From JAZNQN01 sp045590195 (GTDB taxonomy: Bacteria > Bacillota > Clostridia > UMGS1883 > UMGS1540), in the NCBI GenBank assembly GCA_045590195.1, contig JAZNQN010000035.1:1-16129 (forward strand): a DNA stretch of 16,129 bases, written 5' to 3'. The position numbers were made by a program, and so were the translations under genes. Shown here one piece after another: positions 6,828 through 14,040 of the stretch; positions within the stretch are counted from its first letter, which is position 1, and each line of letters begins with the position of its first letter. Under the pieces are notes generated by a model, which was given only the letters and a program-made list of their open reading frames with translations, was not told where the DNA came from and ran no database searches.

Positions 6828-7903
6828 AAAAACTTTTAATACTTATTTTAATTTTTATCCTATTGCCTGCAGGGGTAAAGGCACAGTACGAGGAGCTTGA
6901 CAGTATTTCCGAAAACTTTAGTTTTTCAGAGGCAACCGAAAATATGCTTTCGGGCAAAGAAATTTTAACCCCCAAAACACTATGGCAAACAATTAAAGAA
7001 GAATTTATAAAAGAAACGAAAAATGCAGTTTTATCGCTTTTTTCCGTTATGGGAGCGGTGTTTTTGTTTTCTGTTTTAAATTCATTGGGGCAAAGCTTTT
7101 CGGGGGGCGCCGAAAAGGTTGCGTTTCTTGTTTTATATTCTGCAACGGCGGCGGTGCTCTTAAAAAACTTTTCCGAAACGGCAAAAATTGCAACCGATTT
7201 AATAGACAACCTTGTGCTTTTTTTAAATGCCGCCGTTCCCGTTATAGGAACATCGGTTATAAGCTGCGGCAACTTTGGGGTTTATTCGGCTATGTATCCC
7301 GTTTTAATTACTACCGCTTCGCTTTCGGCAAACATTATAAAGGGGATAGGAGTGCCTGCTATTATGATGTCGCTTTCAATAGGGGTTGTGGGAAATATTT
7401 CTGACACTTTCAATCTTTCAGAAATCAGCAAAACCATAAGAGGGTTTGCCCTTTGGATGATTTGCGGCCTTTTAACCATATTCAGCGCGGCGGTTGGAAT
7501 TTGCGGAATGGGGGCAGGGGGAGTGAACACTGTTATGATGCGTGGGGCAAAATTTGTTGCCAGAAGTGCAATCCCCGTTTTGGGCGGCCTTTTAAGCGAC
7601 AGCCTTGATGCAGTTATATCAGGGGGGATTATGCTTAAAAATGCCCTTGGAACTGCGGCGGTTGCAGGGGCGGTTATTATTATGATTTACCCCATAATAA
7701 AAGTTGGGGCAGTAATATTTGTTTACAAAATTGCCGCCGCTATTATAACGCCTTTTTGCGACAGGCGAATTTCAAACGTAATTGGCGAAATTTCAGGGGT
7801 TTTATCATGCCTTATAGGCTTTGCCGCCGCAGAAGGGGCATTGGCAATAATTTCGGTTACGGCACTTTTGTCGGCTTCAAATATGGGGGTAATGCTTAAA
7901 TGA
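6824..7903 (+). CDS. spoIIIAE: Stage III sporulation protein AE, polytopic membrane protein
   Basis: SpoIIIAE is the largest membrane subunit of the SpoIIIA channel complex. The start is GTG 6824 with a GAGGGAG site. It overlaps the spoIIIAD stop by 4 bp (GTGA). The product has a signal peptide (MKKLLILILIFILLPAGVKA), a short outer segment, then repeated hydrophobic stretches from about 68 to 350. Typical family sequence includes LFLNAAVPVIGT, YPVL, IGVVGNISDTFNLSEISKTI and MRGAKFVARSAIPVLGG. At 359 residues it is about 40 shorter than the ~400-residue Bacillus protein, mostly by a shorter N-terminal region. I see no frameshift. Confidence 0.95.
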   Translation: MKKLLILILIFILLPAGVKAQYEELDSISENFSFSEATENMLSGKEILTPKTLWQTIKEEFIKETKNAVLSLFSVMGAVFLFSVLNSLGQSFSGGAEKVAFLVLYSATAAVLLKNFSETAKIATDLIDNLVLFLNAAVPVIGTSVISCGNFGVYSAMYPVLITTASLSANIIKGIGVPAIMMSLSIGVVGNISDTFNLSEISKTIRGFALWMICGLLTIFSAAVGICGMGAGGVNTVMMRGAKFVARSAIPVLGGLLSDSLDAVISGGIMLKNALGTAAVAGAVIIMIYPIIKVGAVIFVYKIAAAIITPFCDRRISNVIGEISGVLSCLIGFAAAEGALAIISVTALLSASNMGVMLK

Positions 7904-8298
7904 AGGGGTATCTTTTAAAAATACTTGGCGTTTTTATAATGCTTGCCGTTGCCGAGGTAATGCTTCCCGGCGGCAATATGAAAAAATATGCCAAGGTTTT
8001 ATTGAGCATTTTAGTTTGCCACGCCCTTTTAACCCCTATTGGGGTTTTGCCTGAATTTGATATTGAAGAAGAAAAAGAAATTGCAAAAATTGACGACACT
8101 TTTGAAAGCGAGGTTTTGGCAGAATACAAAAAAAGAATTGAAGAAAATATTTTTGAAAACTGCGCCGCAGAGGCAGAGGTTATACTTGACACCGATGGCA
8201 ACATTGAAAAGGTTATTCTTTGGAGCGATGCGGCCAAAAGCTATGTAACAGAGCAGCTGGGGGTTTTGGAAAGTGATATTGAAATCAGAAAAAATTAA
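7900..8298 (+). CDS. spoIIIAF: Stage III sporulation protein AF (short form)
   Basis: This membrane-anchored SpoIIIA subunit has a soluble domain of the ring-building type. It is 132 residues, well below the ~200 of Bacillus. There are two N-terminal membrane segments (about 4-22 and 32-49, with PGGNMKKYAKVLLSILV between them, typical of SpoIIIAF). A short linker then leads to an alpha/beta domain ending in EVILDTDGNIEKVILW and LGVLESDIEIRKN. The reduction is in the linker after the second membrane segment. The ATG overlaps the spoIIIAE stop by 4 bp (ATGA). The 3' end overlaps spoIIIAG by about 26 bp. Confidence 0.92.
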   Translation: MKGYLLKILGVFIMLAVAEVMLPGGNMKKYAKVLLSILVCHALLTPIGVLPEFDIEEEKEIAKIDDTFESEVLAEYKKRIEENIFENCAAEAEVILDTDGNIEKVILWSDAAKSYVTEQLGVLESDIEIRKN

Positions 8299-8749
8299 AA
8301 GCTTTTTAAGCGAAAAAAAGCATATAAAAGCCGTATACATAATAGTAATAATAGGGGTAGCGCTTTTATGCGTGCCATCGTTTTTTGAAAAAGAAGAAAC
8401 TGCCACCCCCTATGTTTGCGAATTTTCAAACACATCTGCCGAAGATATTGAAAAAATTTTATCCCGCATTTCGGGGGTTGGCAAGTGCTCGGTTTTAATT
8501 ACATACAAATCAAGCGGCGAGCAGGTAACTGCAAAGGATATATCAAATGGCAACGACGAGAAAAACGTTATAATTGGCAGCGGCAGCGGAGAGCGGCCAT
8601 TTATTATTAAAGAAGAAATGCCCGAGGTTTTAGGGGTTTTAGTTGTTTGCGACGGGGGTGGAAATACGAAAATTAAAAATCAGGTAACAGAGGCAGTCAG
8701 CGTTTTATGCGGAGTTTCGTTAAACCGCGTTAAGGTTTTTGAAAGGTAG
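8273..8749 (+). CDS. spoIIIAG: Stage III sporulation protein AG (short form)
   Basis: SpoIIIAG forms a large oligomeric ring in the intermembrane space of the engulfed forespore. The product is 158 residues from GTG 8273, against about 230 in Bacillus. There is one membrane anchor (about 19-36), a short linker, then the ring-building domain: EDIEKILSRISGVGKCSVLI, EMPEVLGVLVVCDGG and VTEAVSVLCGVSLNRVKVF, all typical of the family. A TTG at 8279 (with GGAAAG 5 nt upstream) is an equally good start and would remove two residues. The gene overlaps spoIIIAF by 20-26 bp. Confidence 0.92.
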   Translation: MILKSEKIKSFLSEKKHIKAVYIIVIIGVALLCVPSFFEKEETATPYVCEFSNTSAEDIEKILSRISGVGKCSVLITYKSSGEQVTAKDISNGNDEKNVIIGSGSGERPFIIKEEMPEVLGVLVVCDGGGNTKIKNQVTEAVSVLCGVSLNRVKVFER

Positions 8750-8758
8750 TGGAATTTT

Positions 8759-9262
8759 ATGTTTGTAATTAAAAGAAAACAAATTATTATTTGCGCTCTG
8801 GCGGTTTTGGTTGTAACGGCGGGGTATCTTAATTTTTCTTACGGCAGAATGGGCGAAAGTGAAGCCGTAAGCAGTGAAAGAGTTGGAGAAATACATCTTG
8901 TAGAGGAAGAGGCAGGCAACTTTTTTGATGCCGCACGAATGGAGAGGGAAATAAGCCGTGCACAAACTGTTGAAACCTTAAGCTCGCTTGCAGAAGATGG
9001 CGGCAGCGAAGCGGTTTCGAAAACTATGGCAGAGGAAGAAATTATAAAAACTGCAAAGCTTTCGGAAAAAGAACAGCTTTGCGAAAGCCTTATTAAAGCA
9101 AAAGGCTATGAAGATGTAGTGGTTTATATAAACGGCGACAAGGTAAGCGCAGTTGTAAAAAGCGGCTCTATGACAGGGGAAGATGCCACAAAAATTGCTG
9201 AAATTATAACCGAACAAACGGGAATTGCGGCATCTAATATTAAAATTACTCAGGCGGAATAA
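8759..9262 (+). CDS. spoIIIAH: Stage III sporulation protein AH
   Basis: SpoIIIAH spans the mother-cell membrane and binds forespore SpoIIQ across the intermembrane space. The 167-residue product (about 218 in Bacillus) has one N-terminal membrane segment (about 9-25, KRKQ before it), an acidic helical linker (about 35-110) and the C-terminal YscJ/FliF-like domain, with LIKAKGYEDVVVYINGDKVS and EIITEQTGIAASNIKITQ. The ATG is 9 bp after the spoIIIAG stop with a GAAAGG/GTGGA site. It is the last gene of the operon. No spoIIQ is in the window, as expected since it is encoded elsewhere in known genomes. Confidence 0.94.
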   Translation: MFVIKRKQIIICALAVLVVTAGYLNFSYGRMGESEAVSSERVGEIHLVEEEAGNFFDAARMEREISRAQTVETLSSLAEDGGSEAVSKTMAEEEIIKTAKLSEKEQLCESLIKAKGYEDVVVYINGDKVSAVVKSGSMTGEDATKIAEIITEQTGIAASNIKITQAE

Positions 9263-9305
9263 TATACCTGTGGATTTTTGGCGCAAAATATAATAAAATA
9301 AAGAA

Positions 9306-9334
9306 AAAAGTGCATAGCAAGGCTGTGCACTTTT
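9306..9334 (+). terminator. Hairpin after spoIIIAH (terminator or 5' UTR stem)
   Basis: Thirteen base pairs (9306-9318 with 9322-9334, one U-G wobble) close a 3-nt AAG loop. The stem is flanked by an A-run on the left, and its last four pairs are A-T. The T-run is only four bases, inside the stem, and followed by GCAG. It may end spoIIIA transcription, but a perfect TATAAT at 9289-9294 just upstream leaves open that it is part of the leader of the next gene, 18 bp downstream. Confidence 0.5.
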
Positions 9335-9352
9335 GCAGTTTAAGGAGGGAAT

Positions 9353-10114
9353 ATGAAAAAATTATCATTTCTGTTATTATTTATTTTGTTTGTGCCCTGC
9401 CGCGCGGCGGCATTTGTGCCAAGACTTGTGGCTCCTGAGGTGGACAACCCCTACTACACAACTCTTAATATTTTTCACAAATACGGCTACGGAATGGCGC
9501 AAAACGGCGGCAACTGCACCTGTTATGCATACGGCAGAGCCTATGAAATTTTAAAAAGTGAGCCACGCCTTTCTACGGGAAATGCAGGAAAATGGTTTGA
9601 TTTTAACAAATCGGGCGGCTACTATGAGTACGGAAAAAAGGCGGCTGTGGGGGCAATTGCCGTTTGGAAAAATATTTCAGGCGGAGCGGGGCACGTTGCA
9701 GTAGTTGAAAAAATTGAGGGCGATGTGGCAACCACATCAGAATCGGGGTGGAATTCTTACTATTTTAAAACGGTTAAAAGAGATATAAACCACAAAAACT
9801 TCGGGGCATCTTCAAAATACATATTTCAGGGGTTTATTTATTTGCTTGGCTCGCCCGAAGTTAAAATGGAGGCTACCTTAAGCCGCATTGACGGCAAAGC
9901 CGAAATTTATGTAAAAACAAAAAATGCCAACGAAAACTCAAATATAATTATTGTGGCATACAAGGGGAAAAAGCTTTTGGAAACAAAGGTTTTAAAAAAT
10001 GAAAACGGCGAAATTAAGGCCGTTTTTGATGGCAGAGCCGACAGCTTTAAAGTTATGTTAAGAGAAAAAGATAACCTTACTTTTCCGCTTATAAAGGCAA
10101 AGGAACTGAAGTAA
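9353..10114 (+). CDS. Secreted CHAP-domain cell-wall hydrolase
   Basis: This is a predicted exported peptidoglycan amidase or endopeptidase. Residues 1-20 form a signal peptide (MKKLSFLLLFILFVPCRAAA). A CHAP domain spans about 30-165. The nucleophile is probably Cys55 in GGNCTCYAYGRA (the usual family motif is NCTWYAYGRA, so the second Cys57 replaces Trp), the histidine is His114 in GAGHVAVVEK, and the acidic residue is probably Glu130 in TTSESGW. Residues ~170-253 form a separate beta-rich domain ending VMLREKDNLTFPLIKAKELK, which recalls C-terminal Ig-like domains of secreted Clostridia proteins (recollection, not searched). AAGGAGGG precedes the ATG. It follows spoIIIAH by 90 bp with a hairpin between, so cotranscription is uncertain. 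No SLH or other known anchor is visible. Confidence 0.88.
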   Translation: MKKLSFLLLFILFVPCRAAAFVPRLVAPEVDNPYYTTLNIFHKYGYGMAQNGGNCTCYAYGRAYEILKSEPRLSTGNAGKWFDFNKSGGYYEYGKKAAVGAIAVWKNISGGAGHVAVVEKIEGDVATTSESGWNSYYFKTVKRDINHKNFGASSKYIFQGFIYLLGSPEVKMEATLSRIDGKAEIYVKTKNANENSNIIIVAYKGKKLLETKVLKNENGEIKAVFDGRADSFKVMLREKDNLTFPLIKAKELK

Positions 10115-10146
10115 TAAAAAAATGTGTAAAAATTTTAAAAAATATG

Positions 10147-10175
10147 TTGAACTATACAAAATGTTGTGGTATTAT
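10147..10175 (+). promoter_or_regulatory. Sigma-A-type promoter of the SLH protein gene
   Basis: TTGAAC (10147-10152) and TATTAT (10170-10175) are 17 bp apart in an A/T-rich stretch, giving a leader of about 25 nt before the TTG start codon. The AGGAGG at 10195-10200 is a perfect ribosome binding site, in line with strong expression. Confidence 0.7.
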
Positions 10176-10208
10176 ATAAATATAACTAATACATAGGAGG
10201 GATGACTT

Positions 10209-12029
10209 TTGTTTAAAAAAGTGATTTCGATCTTCGTGGCATTGATGCTTTGTTTAAGCTTTGTAAGCGTTATGGCAGCCAATGTTTTCGACGATGTAAC
10301 TGAAGAAAATTATTCTTGGGCAGTAAAAGAAATTGAAGAAATGGCTTCAATGGGAATTATTAAAGGCTATTCCGAAAAACAATTCGGCCCTGCTGACGAT
10401 GTAACTAAAATTCAGGCGCTTTTGCTTTGCTCCCGTATTTTAGGATATTCCGATGAAAATAACAACTTGTTTATTGAAAAAGCTCTCGAAATTTACGGCG
10501 ATGCTTTGGAAAATTATGAAACACCTTATATCGGCGAGGTTGCTTATCTTCTTTACAAAGGCGTTTTAACAGCCCGCGAGCTTCCTGCATATGTAGGCGA
10601 AGAAAATGCAAACCTTCCTCTTAAGAGATACGAGGCAGCTGTTTTAATGACAAAAGCTATGGGCGCTGCGGAAAAGGCAGAGGCTATGGCAGGCTCTTCG
10701 GTATTTACTGATGCGGCTGACATTCCTGCAACTGCTAAACCTTACGTAAATTACGTAAACTCAATTGAGCTTATGATGGGCGTTAACAAAACTGACGAAG
10801 TTAACGAGTTTGCTCCTCTTATGAACGTAAACCGCGCTCAGATGGCTGTTATGCTTTACCGTATGATGGGCATTTTGAAAAGCGAAACAGAGTTTGGTAC
10901 AGTTGATTCTGTTAACGTTTTAAACGAAACTATCAACTACACAACAGAAGATGGCGAAGCTAAAAGCCTTAAATACTTCAACTTCAAAGATGCTATCGTT
11001 TATATTGACGGATATATTGCTGAATTTGACGAAATTGAGCCACAGTCTGTAATTGCTGTTACAAAAAGAGATGGCGACGTTTATATGGTTGAAGCTATCG
11101 GCGTTCGCGGCGACGAAACTGTTGTTGGCGTAGTAACAAACGTTACAACCGCTACATCAAAAAGCACAATCAGAATTCGCCCCGTTGATTCAAACGAAGA
11201 AACAACTTATAACATTGCAGAAACAGTTTCTGTTACTATTGATGGTTCTCCAAGCGTTACACGTCTTGTAAAAACAGGCATGTATGTAACACTCGACCTT
11301 AAGGCTGATGAAGTTATTATGATTGCTGCAGAGCAGAAATCAAAATCAATTATGGGTACTGTTAAAGAAATTCTTCTTTCGCCAAAAGCAGGCCTTGCAA
11401 TTGAAACCTCGGCCGACGGCGTTGTAAATTACTACTTTGCAAACACAGTTGAAGCTATCAGAAACAACAAATCTGTTACTCCTTCCGATATTTTGGTTGG
11501 CGACAGAGTTTCGGTAACTCTTCTTTACGACCAGATTTCAAGAATTACTGCTTCAAGCACAAACTATAACGCAACAGGCAGTATCGACAAAATACTTATT
11601 GCAACACTTCCACAGCTTACAATTACATCTGACGGTATTTCCGAAACTTACTCAATTTCCCGCGATGCTAAATATGTTATCGACGGAAAAGAAGGCACAA
11701 TTTACGACCTTCGCCTTGGCGCAAATGTAACACTTTCAGTTCAGAGCGAAACAGTTGTTAAAGTAACTGCAACAGCTCCTGCAACATCATCTGTTCTGGT
11801 AGGTACAATTGAAGGTGTTAACTCTGCATACGGCTTTATGACCATAGTATCAGAAAACGGCGAATCAACTCAGGTGTTCCTTAAAAATTCGCGCCTTACT
11901 GTTATTGACAGCAAGAAAGGCTCAACAGTTTCAACAACTAATCTTAAAGTGGGTATGCTCGTTTCTGTAACAGGTGCTATGAATACAGGCGCATTTGAAG
12001 CTACTACTGTTACTATTATAGAATATTAA
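10209..12029 (+). CDS. SLH-domain surface protein with five tandem ~75-residue beta repeats
   Basis: This is a 606-residue exported protein with a signal peptide (about 1-23) and three SLH-type modules: about 25-79 (VFDDVTEENYSWAVKEIEEM, IIKGYSEKQFGPADDVTK), 100-152 (degenerate) and 164-222 (SVFTDAADIPATAKPYVNYV, MNVNRAQMAVMLYRMMG). SLH modules bind pyruvylated secondary cell-wall polymer, so the protein should be held non-covalently on the cell surface. The rest (230-606) is a run of five repeats starting at Gly230, 307, 383, 457 and 532. Translation starts at TTG 10209, eight bases after AGGAGG. The gene has its own promoter and a strong terminator. Its codons (many GCT, GTT, AAC, CTT) differ from the spoIIIA genes and look like those of a highly expressed gene such as dnaK. 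It may be an S-layer-like protein; function is not otherwise recognisable. Confidence 0.88.
   Translation: MFKKVISIFVALMLCLSFVSVMAANVFDDVTEENYSWAVKEIEEMASMGIIKGYSEKQFGPADDVTKIQALLLCSRILGYSDENNNLFIEKALEIYGDALENYETPYIGEVAYLLYKGVLTARELPAYVGEENANLPLKRYEAAVLMTKAMGAAEKAEAMAGSSVFTDAADIPATAKPYVNYVNSIELMMGVNKTDEVNEFAPLMNVNRAQMAVMLYRMMGILKSETEFGTVDSVNVLNETINYTTEDGEAKSLKYFNFKDAIVYIDGYIAEFDEIEPQSVIAVTKRDGDVYMVEAIGVRGDETVVGVVTNVTTATSKSTIRIRPVDSNEETTYNIAETVSVTIDGSPSVTRLVKTGMYVTLDLKADEVIMIAAEQKSKSIMGTVKEILLSPKAGLAIETSADGVVNYYFANTVEAIRNNKSVTPSDILVGDRVSVTLLYDQISRITASSTNYNATGSIDKILIATLPQLTITSDGISETYSISRDAKYVIDGKEGTIYDLRLGANVTLSVQSETVVKVTATAPATSSVLVGTIEGVNSAYGFMTIVSENGESTQVFLKNSRLTVIDSKKGSTVSTTNLKVGMLVSVTGAMNTGAFEATTVTIIEY
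10896..12026 (+). repeat. Five tandem protein repeats of 74-77 residues in the SLH protein
   Basis: Repeat starts are GTVDSV (230), GVVTNV (307), GTVKEI (383), GSIDKI (457) and GTIEGV (532), spaced 77, 76, 74 and 75 residues. Each unit follows the same pattern: G(T/S/V)(V/I), two strands, a Tyr- or Phe-centred strand, a variable part, then a D/VLxxG or NLKVG turn followed by a V-x-L/V strand and an ending like VxxIxA. The units are diverged at DNA level, so this is an old duplication. The fold is inferred to be beta-rich. Confidence 0.7.
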
Positions 12030-12041
12030 GAATAAACTTTT

Positions 12042-12077
12042 AAAGGCTTGCCGTTTCCGGCAGGCCTTTATTTTTTT
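12042..12077 (+). terminator. Rho-independent terminator of the SLH gene
   Basis: A 12-bp stem (12042-12053 with 12058-12069, one U-G pair) closes a TTTC loop and is followed by ATTTTTTT. It begins 12 bp after the stop codon. The A-rich 5' side could give weak termination from the other strand, but no convergent gene is there. Confidence 0.93.
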
Positions 12078-12078
12078 G

Positions 12079-12107
12079 TTTACATTTGAGTAAAATAGTA
12101 GTATAAT
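12079..12107 (+). promoter_or_regulatory. Promoter of the amidohydrolase-chrA-chrA-ktrB-ktrA unit
   Basis: TTTACA (12079-12084) and a perfect TATAAT (12102-12107) are 17 bp apart, directly after the SLH terminator. This is the only good promoter seen for the five genes that follow. The leader is about 27 nt, so there is no room for a riboswitch such as the c-di-AMP ydaO type that often controls potassium uptake genes in Firmicutes. Confidence 0.85.
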
Positions 12108-12140
12108 AATTAGAAACACTATTTCCGGAGGCAAATACCA

Positions 12141-12932
12141 ATGAAAGTTTTTGACATTCATATGCATATTTTCCCTGAAAAAATTGCCGCAAAGGCAGTC
12201 AGGCATTTAGCCGACTACTACAAGGTTAAAATGGCCTGCAAGGGAACTTATGACGACTTTAGAGAAAATATAGAAGCGGCACAGCACATTAAAAAATGCC
12301 TTATTTTTTCAACGGCTACAACCGCTCATCAGACAGAGAGCGTTAATAATTTTATTTCTCAGCTTATAACTGACGATATGTACGCTTTCGGCTCGGTTCA
12401 TCCCGATTATGACAAAATAGAAGACGAAATTGAGCGAATGATTTCCCTGGGGCTTCGTGGAATTAAGCTTCATTCCGATTTTCAGGGCTTTGATGTTGAC
12501 TGCAAGGCGGCTTGCCGCATTTATAAATATGCCGCAGAACGCGGCGTTCCCATTATGTTTCACGCAGGGGACAAAAACGTTGATTCTTCAAGCCCCAAAA
12601 GGCTTCGCCATATAAAAGAAATGTTCCCCGACCTTACTATGATTTGTGCCCATCTTGGCGGGTATAGCGTTTGGGATGAGGTGGAAGAATATTTACTTGG
12701 GGAAGACGTTTATTTTGACACCTCCAGCACACTTTGGGCAATTCCGCCGGAGCAGGCTGTGAGAATAATAGAAAAACACGGCGTTGAAAGATGTATGTTC
12801 GGCACAGATTACCCCATGCACAACCCTAAAAAATGTATTGAAGAATTTTTGGGGCTTGGCTTTTCGGAAGAGGTAAACCGTAAAATTTTGTGGGACAATG
12901 CCAATAAATTTTTTGAGGATTATAAATTATGA
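12141..12932 (+). CDS. Metal-dependent amidohydrolase family protein (Amidohydro_2-like)
   Basis: This is a cytoplasmic TIM-barrel hydrolase or decarboxylase of the Amidohydro_2/COG2159 type; the substrate is unknown. The 263 residues show the metal-site pattern: HMH (His7, His9) after DI, LRGIKLHSDFQGF (Lys109, His111), PIMFHAG (His141), ICAHLGG (His171) and FGTDYP (Asp223). The spacing and order fit the family. GGAGG lies 9 nt before the ATG. The stop overlaps the next start by 4 bp (ATGA), so it is translationally coupled to a transporter gene, suggesting its product or substrate relates to transport. That link is inference. Length is at the short end for the family, but no conserved motif is missing. 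Confidence 0.85.
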   Translation: MKVFDIHMHIFPEKIAAKAVRHLADYYKVKMACKGTYDDFRENIEAAQHIKKCLIFSTATTAHQTESVNNFISQLITDDMYAFGSVHPDYDKIEDEIERMISLGLRGIKLHSDFQGFDVDCKAACRIYKYAAERGVPIMFHAGDKNVDSSSPKRLRHIKEMFPDLTMICAHLGGYSVWDEVEEYLLGEDVYFDTSSTLWAIPPEQAVRIIEKHGVERCMFGTDYPMHNPKKCIEEFLGLGFSEEVNRKILWDNANKFFEDYKL

Positions 12933-13471
12933 TTAAAAAACTTTTTGAACTTTACTGGTCATTTTTCAAAATAGGTGCAACAACCTTTGGCGGCGGATAT
13001 GCAATGCTGCCCATAATAGAGCGGGAAATTGTTGAGAAAAAAGGCTACGCCACAAGCGAAGAAATTATGGACTATTACGCTATTGGTCAGTGCACACCCG
13101 GGGTTATTGCGGTTAACACTGCAACCTTGGTAGGGCAGAAGCAATGCGGCATTTTAGGCGGAATTTTTGCTACCCTCGGGGTTGTTTCGCCTGCACTTAT
13201 TATAATTATGGCAATTTCGGGCCTTATAAATAATTTTGCCCACATTAAATATGTTTCAAGCGCTTTTGCAGGCATAAGAGTTGCAGTTTGTGCCCTTATG
13301 ATAAACGCTTTGATAAAGCTTATTAAAACAAGCATTAAAAACTGGCTTGGAATAGTTATATTTCTGGTAACTTTAGTTGGCGGAATTGCTTTTTCCCTTT
13401 CGCCCGTATATTTTATTTTGGCGGCGGCGGCAGTAGGAATTATTGCCGGCAGAAAGGCAGGGGATAAATAA
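12929..13471 (+). CDS. CHR-family (chromate transporter-type) half transporter, first of a pair
   Basis: This inner-membrane protein of the short-chain CHR family has 180 residues, the size of one half of a full ChrA. Features: SFFKIGATTFGGGYAMLPII (12-30), with the family's glycine motif at 21-23, then IGQCTPGVIAVNTATLVG (52-69), and hydrophobic segments to the C-terminus ending with a short basic tail. Short CHR proteins are usually encoded as adjacent pairs that are needed together (Bacillus YwrA/YwrB). Chromate efflux is the named activity, but in an anaerobe the natural substrate could be another oxyanion. It overlaps the amidohydrolase by 4 bp and the second CHR gene by 1 bp. Confidence 0.92.
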   Translation: MIKKLFELYWSFFKIGATTFGGGYAMLPIIEREIVEKKGYATSEEIMDYYAIGQCTPGVIAVNTATLVGQKQCGILGGIFATLGVVSPALIIIMAISGLINNFAHIKYVSSAFAGIRVAVCALMINALIKLIKTSIKNWLGIVIFLVTLVGGIAFSLSPVYFILAAAAVGIIAGRKAGDK

Positions 13472-14031
13472 TGCTTACAATGTTTTTGGAGTTTTTTAAA
13501 ACAGGCCTTTTTGCAGTTGGCGGCGGAATGGCAACAATACCCTTCCTTTACGAAATGGCAAGAAAATACCCATGGTTTTCTGAAAACAGTATTGCCGATA
13601 TGATTGCCATTTCAGAGTCAACCCCGGGGCCTATCGGCGTTAATATGGCAACCTATGTTGGCTTTAACGCATTTGGCATTTTGGGCGGCATTGTGGCAAC
13701 GGCGGGGCTTATACTGCCATCGGTTATTATTATGCTTATAATCGCAAAATTTCTTGACAAATTCGGCGAAAGTAAAATGGTTAAATCTGCCTTTGACGGC
13801 ATCAGGCCTGCAGTTTGCGCCCTTATTGGAATTGCCCTTTATGAAATAATTTATGTTGTTTTGTTTAAAGGCCACGATTTAAGTAGCTTTGCTCACTACA
13901 TCGGCACAGCCGATTTTAAACCATGGGTTCTTTTAATTGGGCTTTTGGTGTTTATGAACGTAAAAAAACTGCACCCCATTGTTTATATTGGTATCGCTGC
14001 AGTTTTCGGAATAGTATTTAATATGTTTTAG
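13471..14031 (+). CDS. CHR-family half transporter, second of a pair
   Basis: This is the partner of the preceding CHR protein, with 186 residues. It has LEFFKTGLFAVGGGMATIPF (6-25) and ISESTPGPIGVNMATYVGF (47-65), the closer match of the two to the CHR consensus (TPGP, GVN). Hydrophobic segments follow, with a polar loop at about 130-150 and a final membrane segment. The two proteins are homologous to each other and may form a heterodimer with opposite topologies, as proposed for the family. The ATG shares one base with the preceding TAA. The ktrB gene follows after 9 bp. Confidence 0.92.
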   Translation: MLTMFLEFFKTGLFAVGGGMATIPFLYEMARKYPWFSENSIADMIAISESTPGPIGVNMATYVGFNAFGILGGIVATAGLILPSVIIMLIIAKFLDKFGESKMVKSAFDGIRPAVCALIGIALYEIIYVVLFKGHDLSSFAHYIGTADFKPWVLLIGLLVFMNVKKLHPIVYIGIAAVFGIVFNMF

Positions 14032-14040
14032 GAGATTGAA

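Noticed and set aside
6655..7272. 205-codon minus-strand open frame over spoIIIAD/AE
   Set aside because: It is a shadow of two conserved sporulation genes, with low-complexity Ser/Lys/Pro-rich translation and no ribosome binding site.
7896..8406. Minus-strand open frames over spoIIIAF/AG
   Set aside because: They are antisense to conserved genes and match no family I recognise.
12041..12140. c-di-AMP (ydaO) or other riboswitch upstream of the ktr unit
   Set aside because: The leader between promoter and first gene is only about 27 nt and the upstream hairpin is a plain terminator of the SLH gene.
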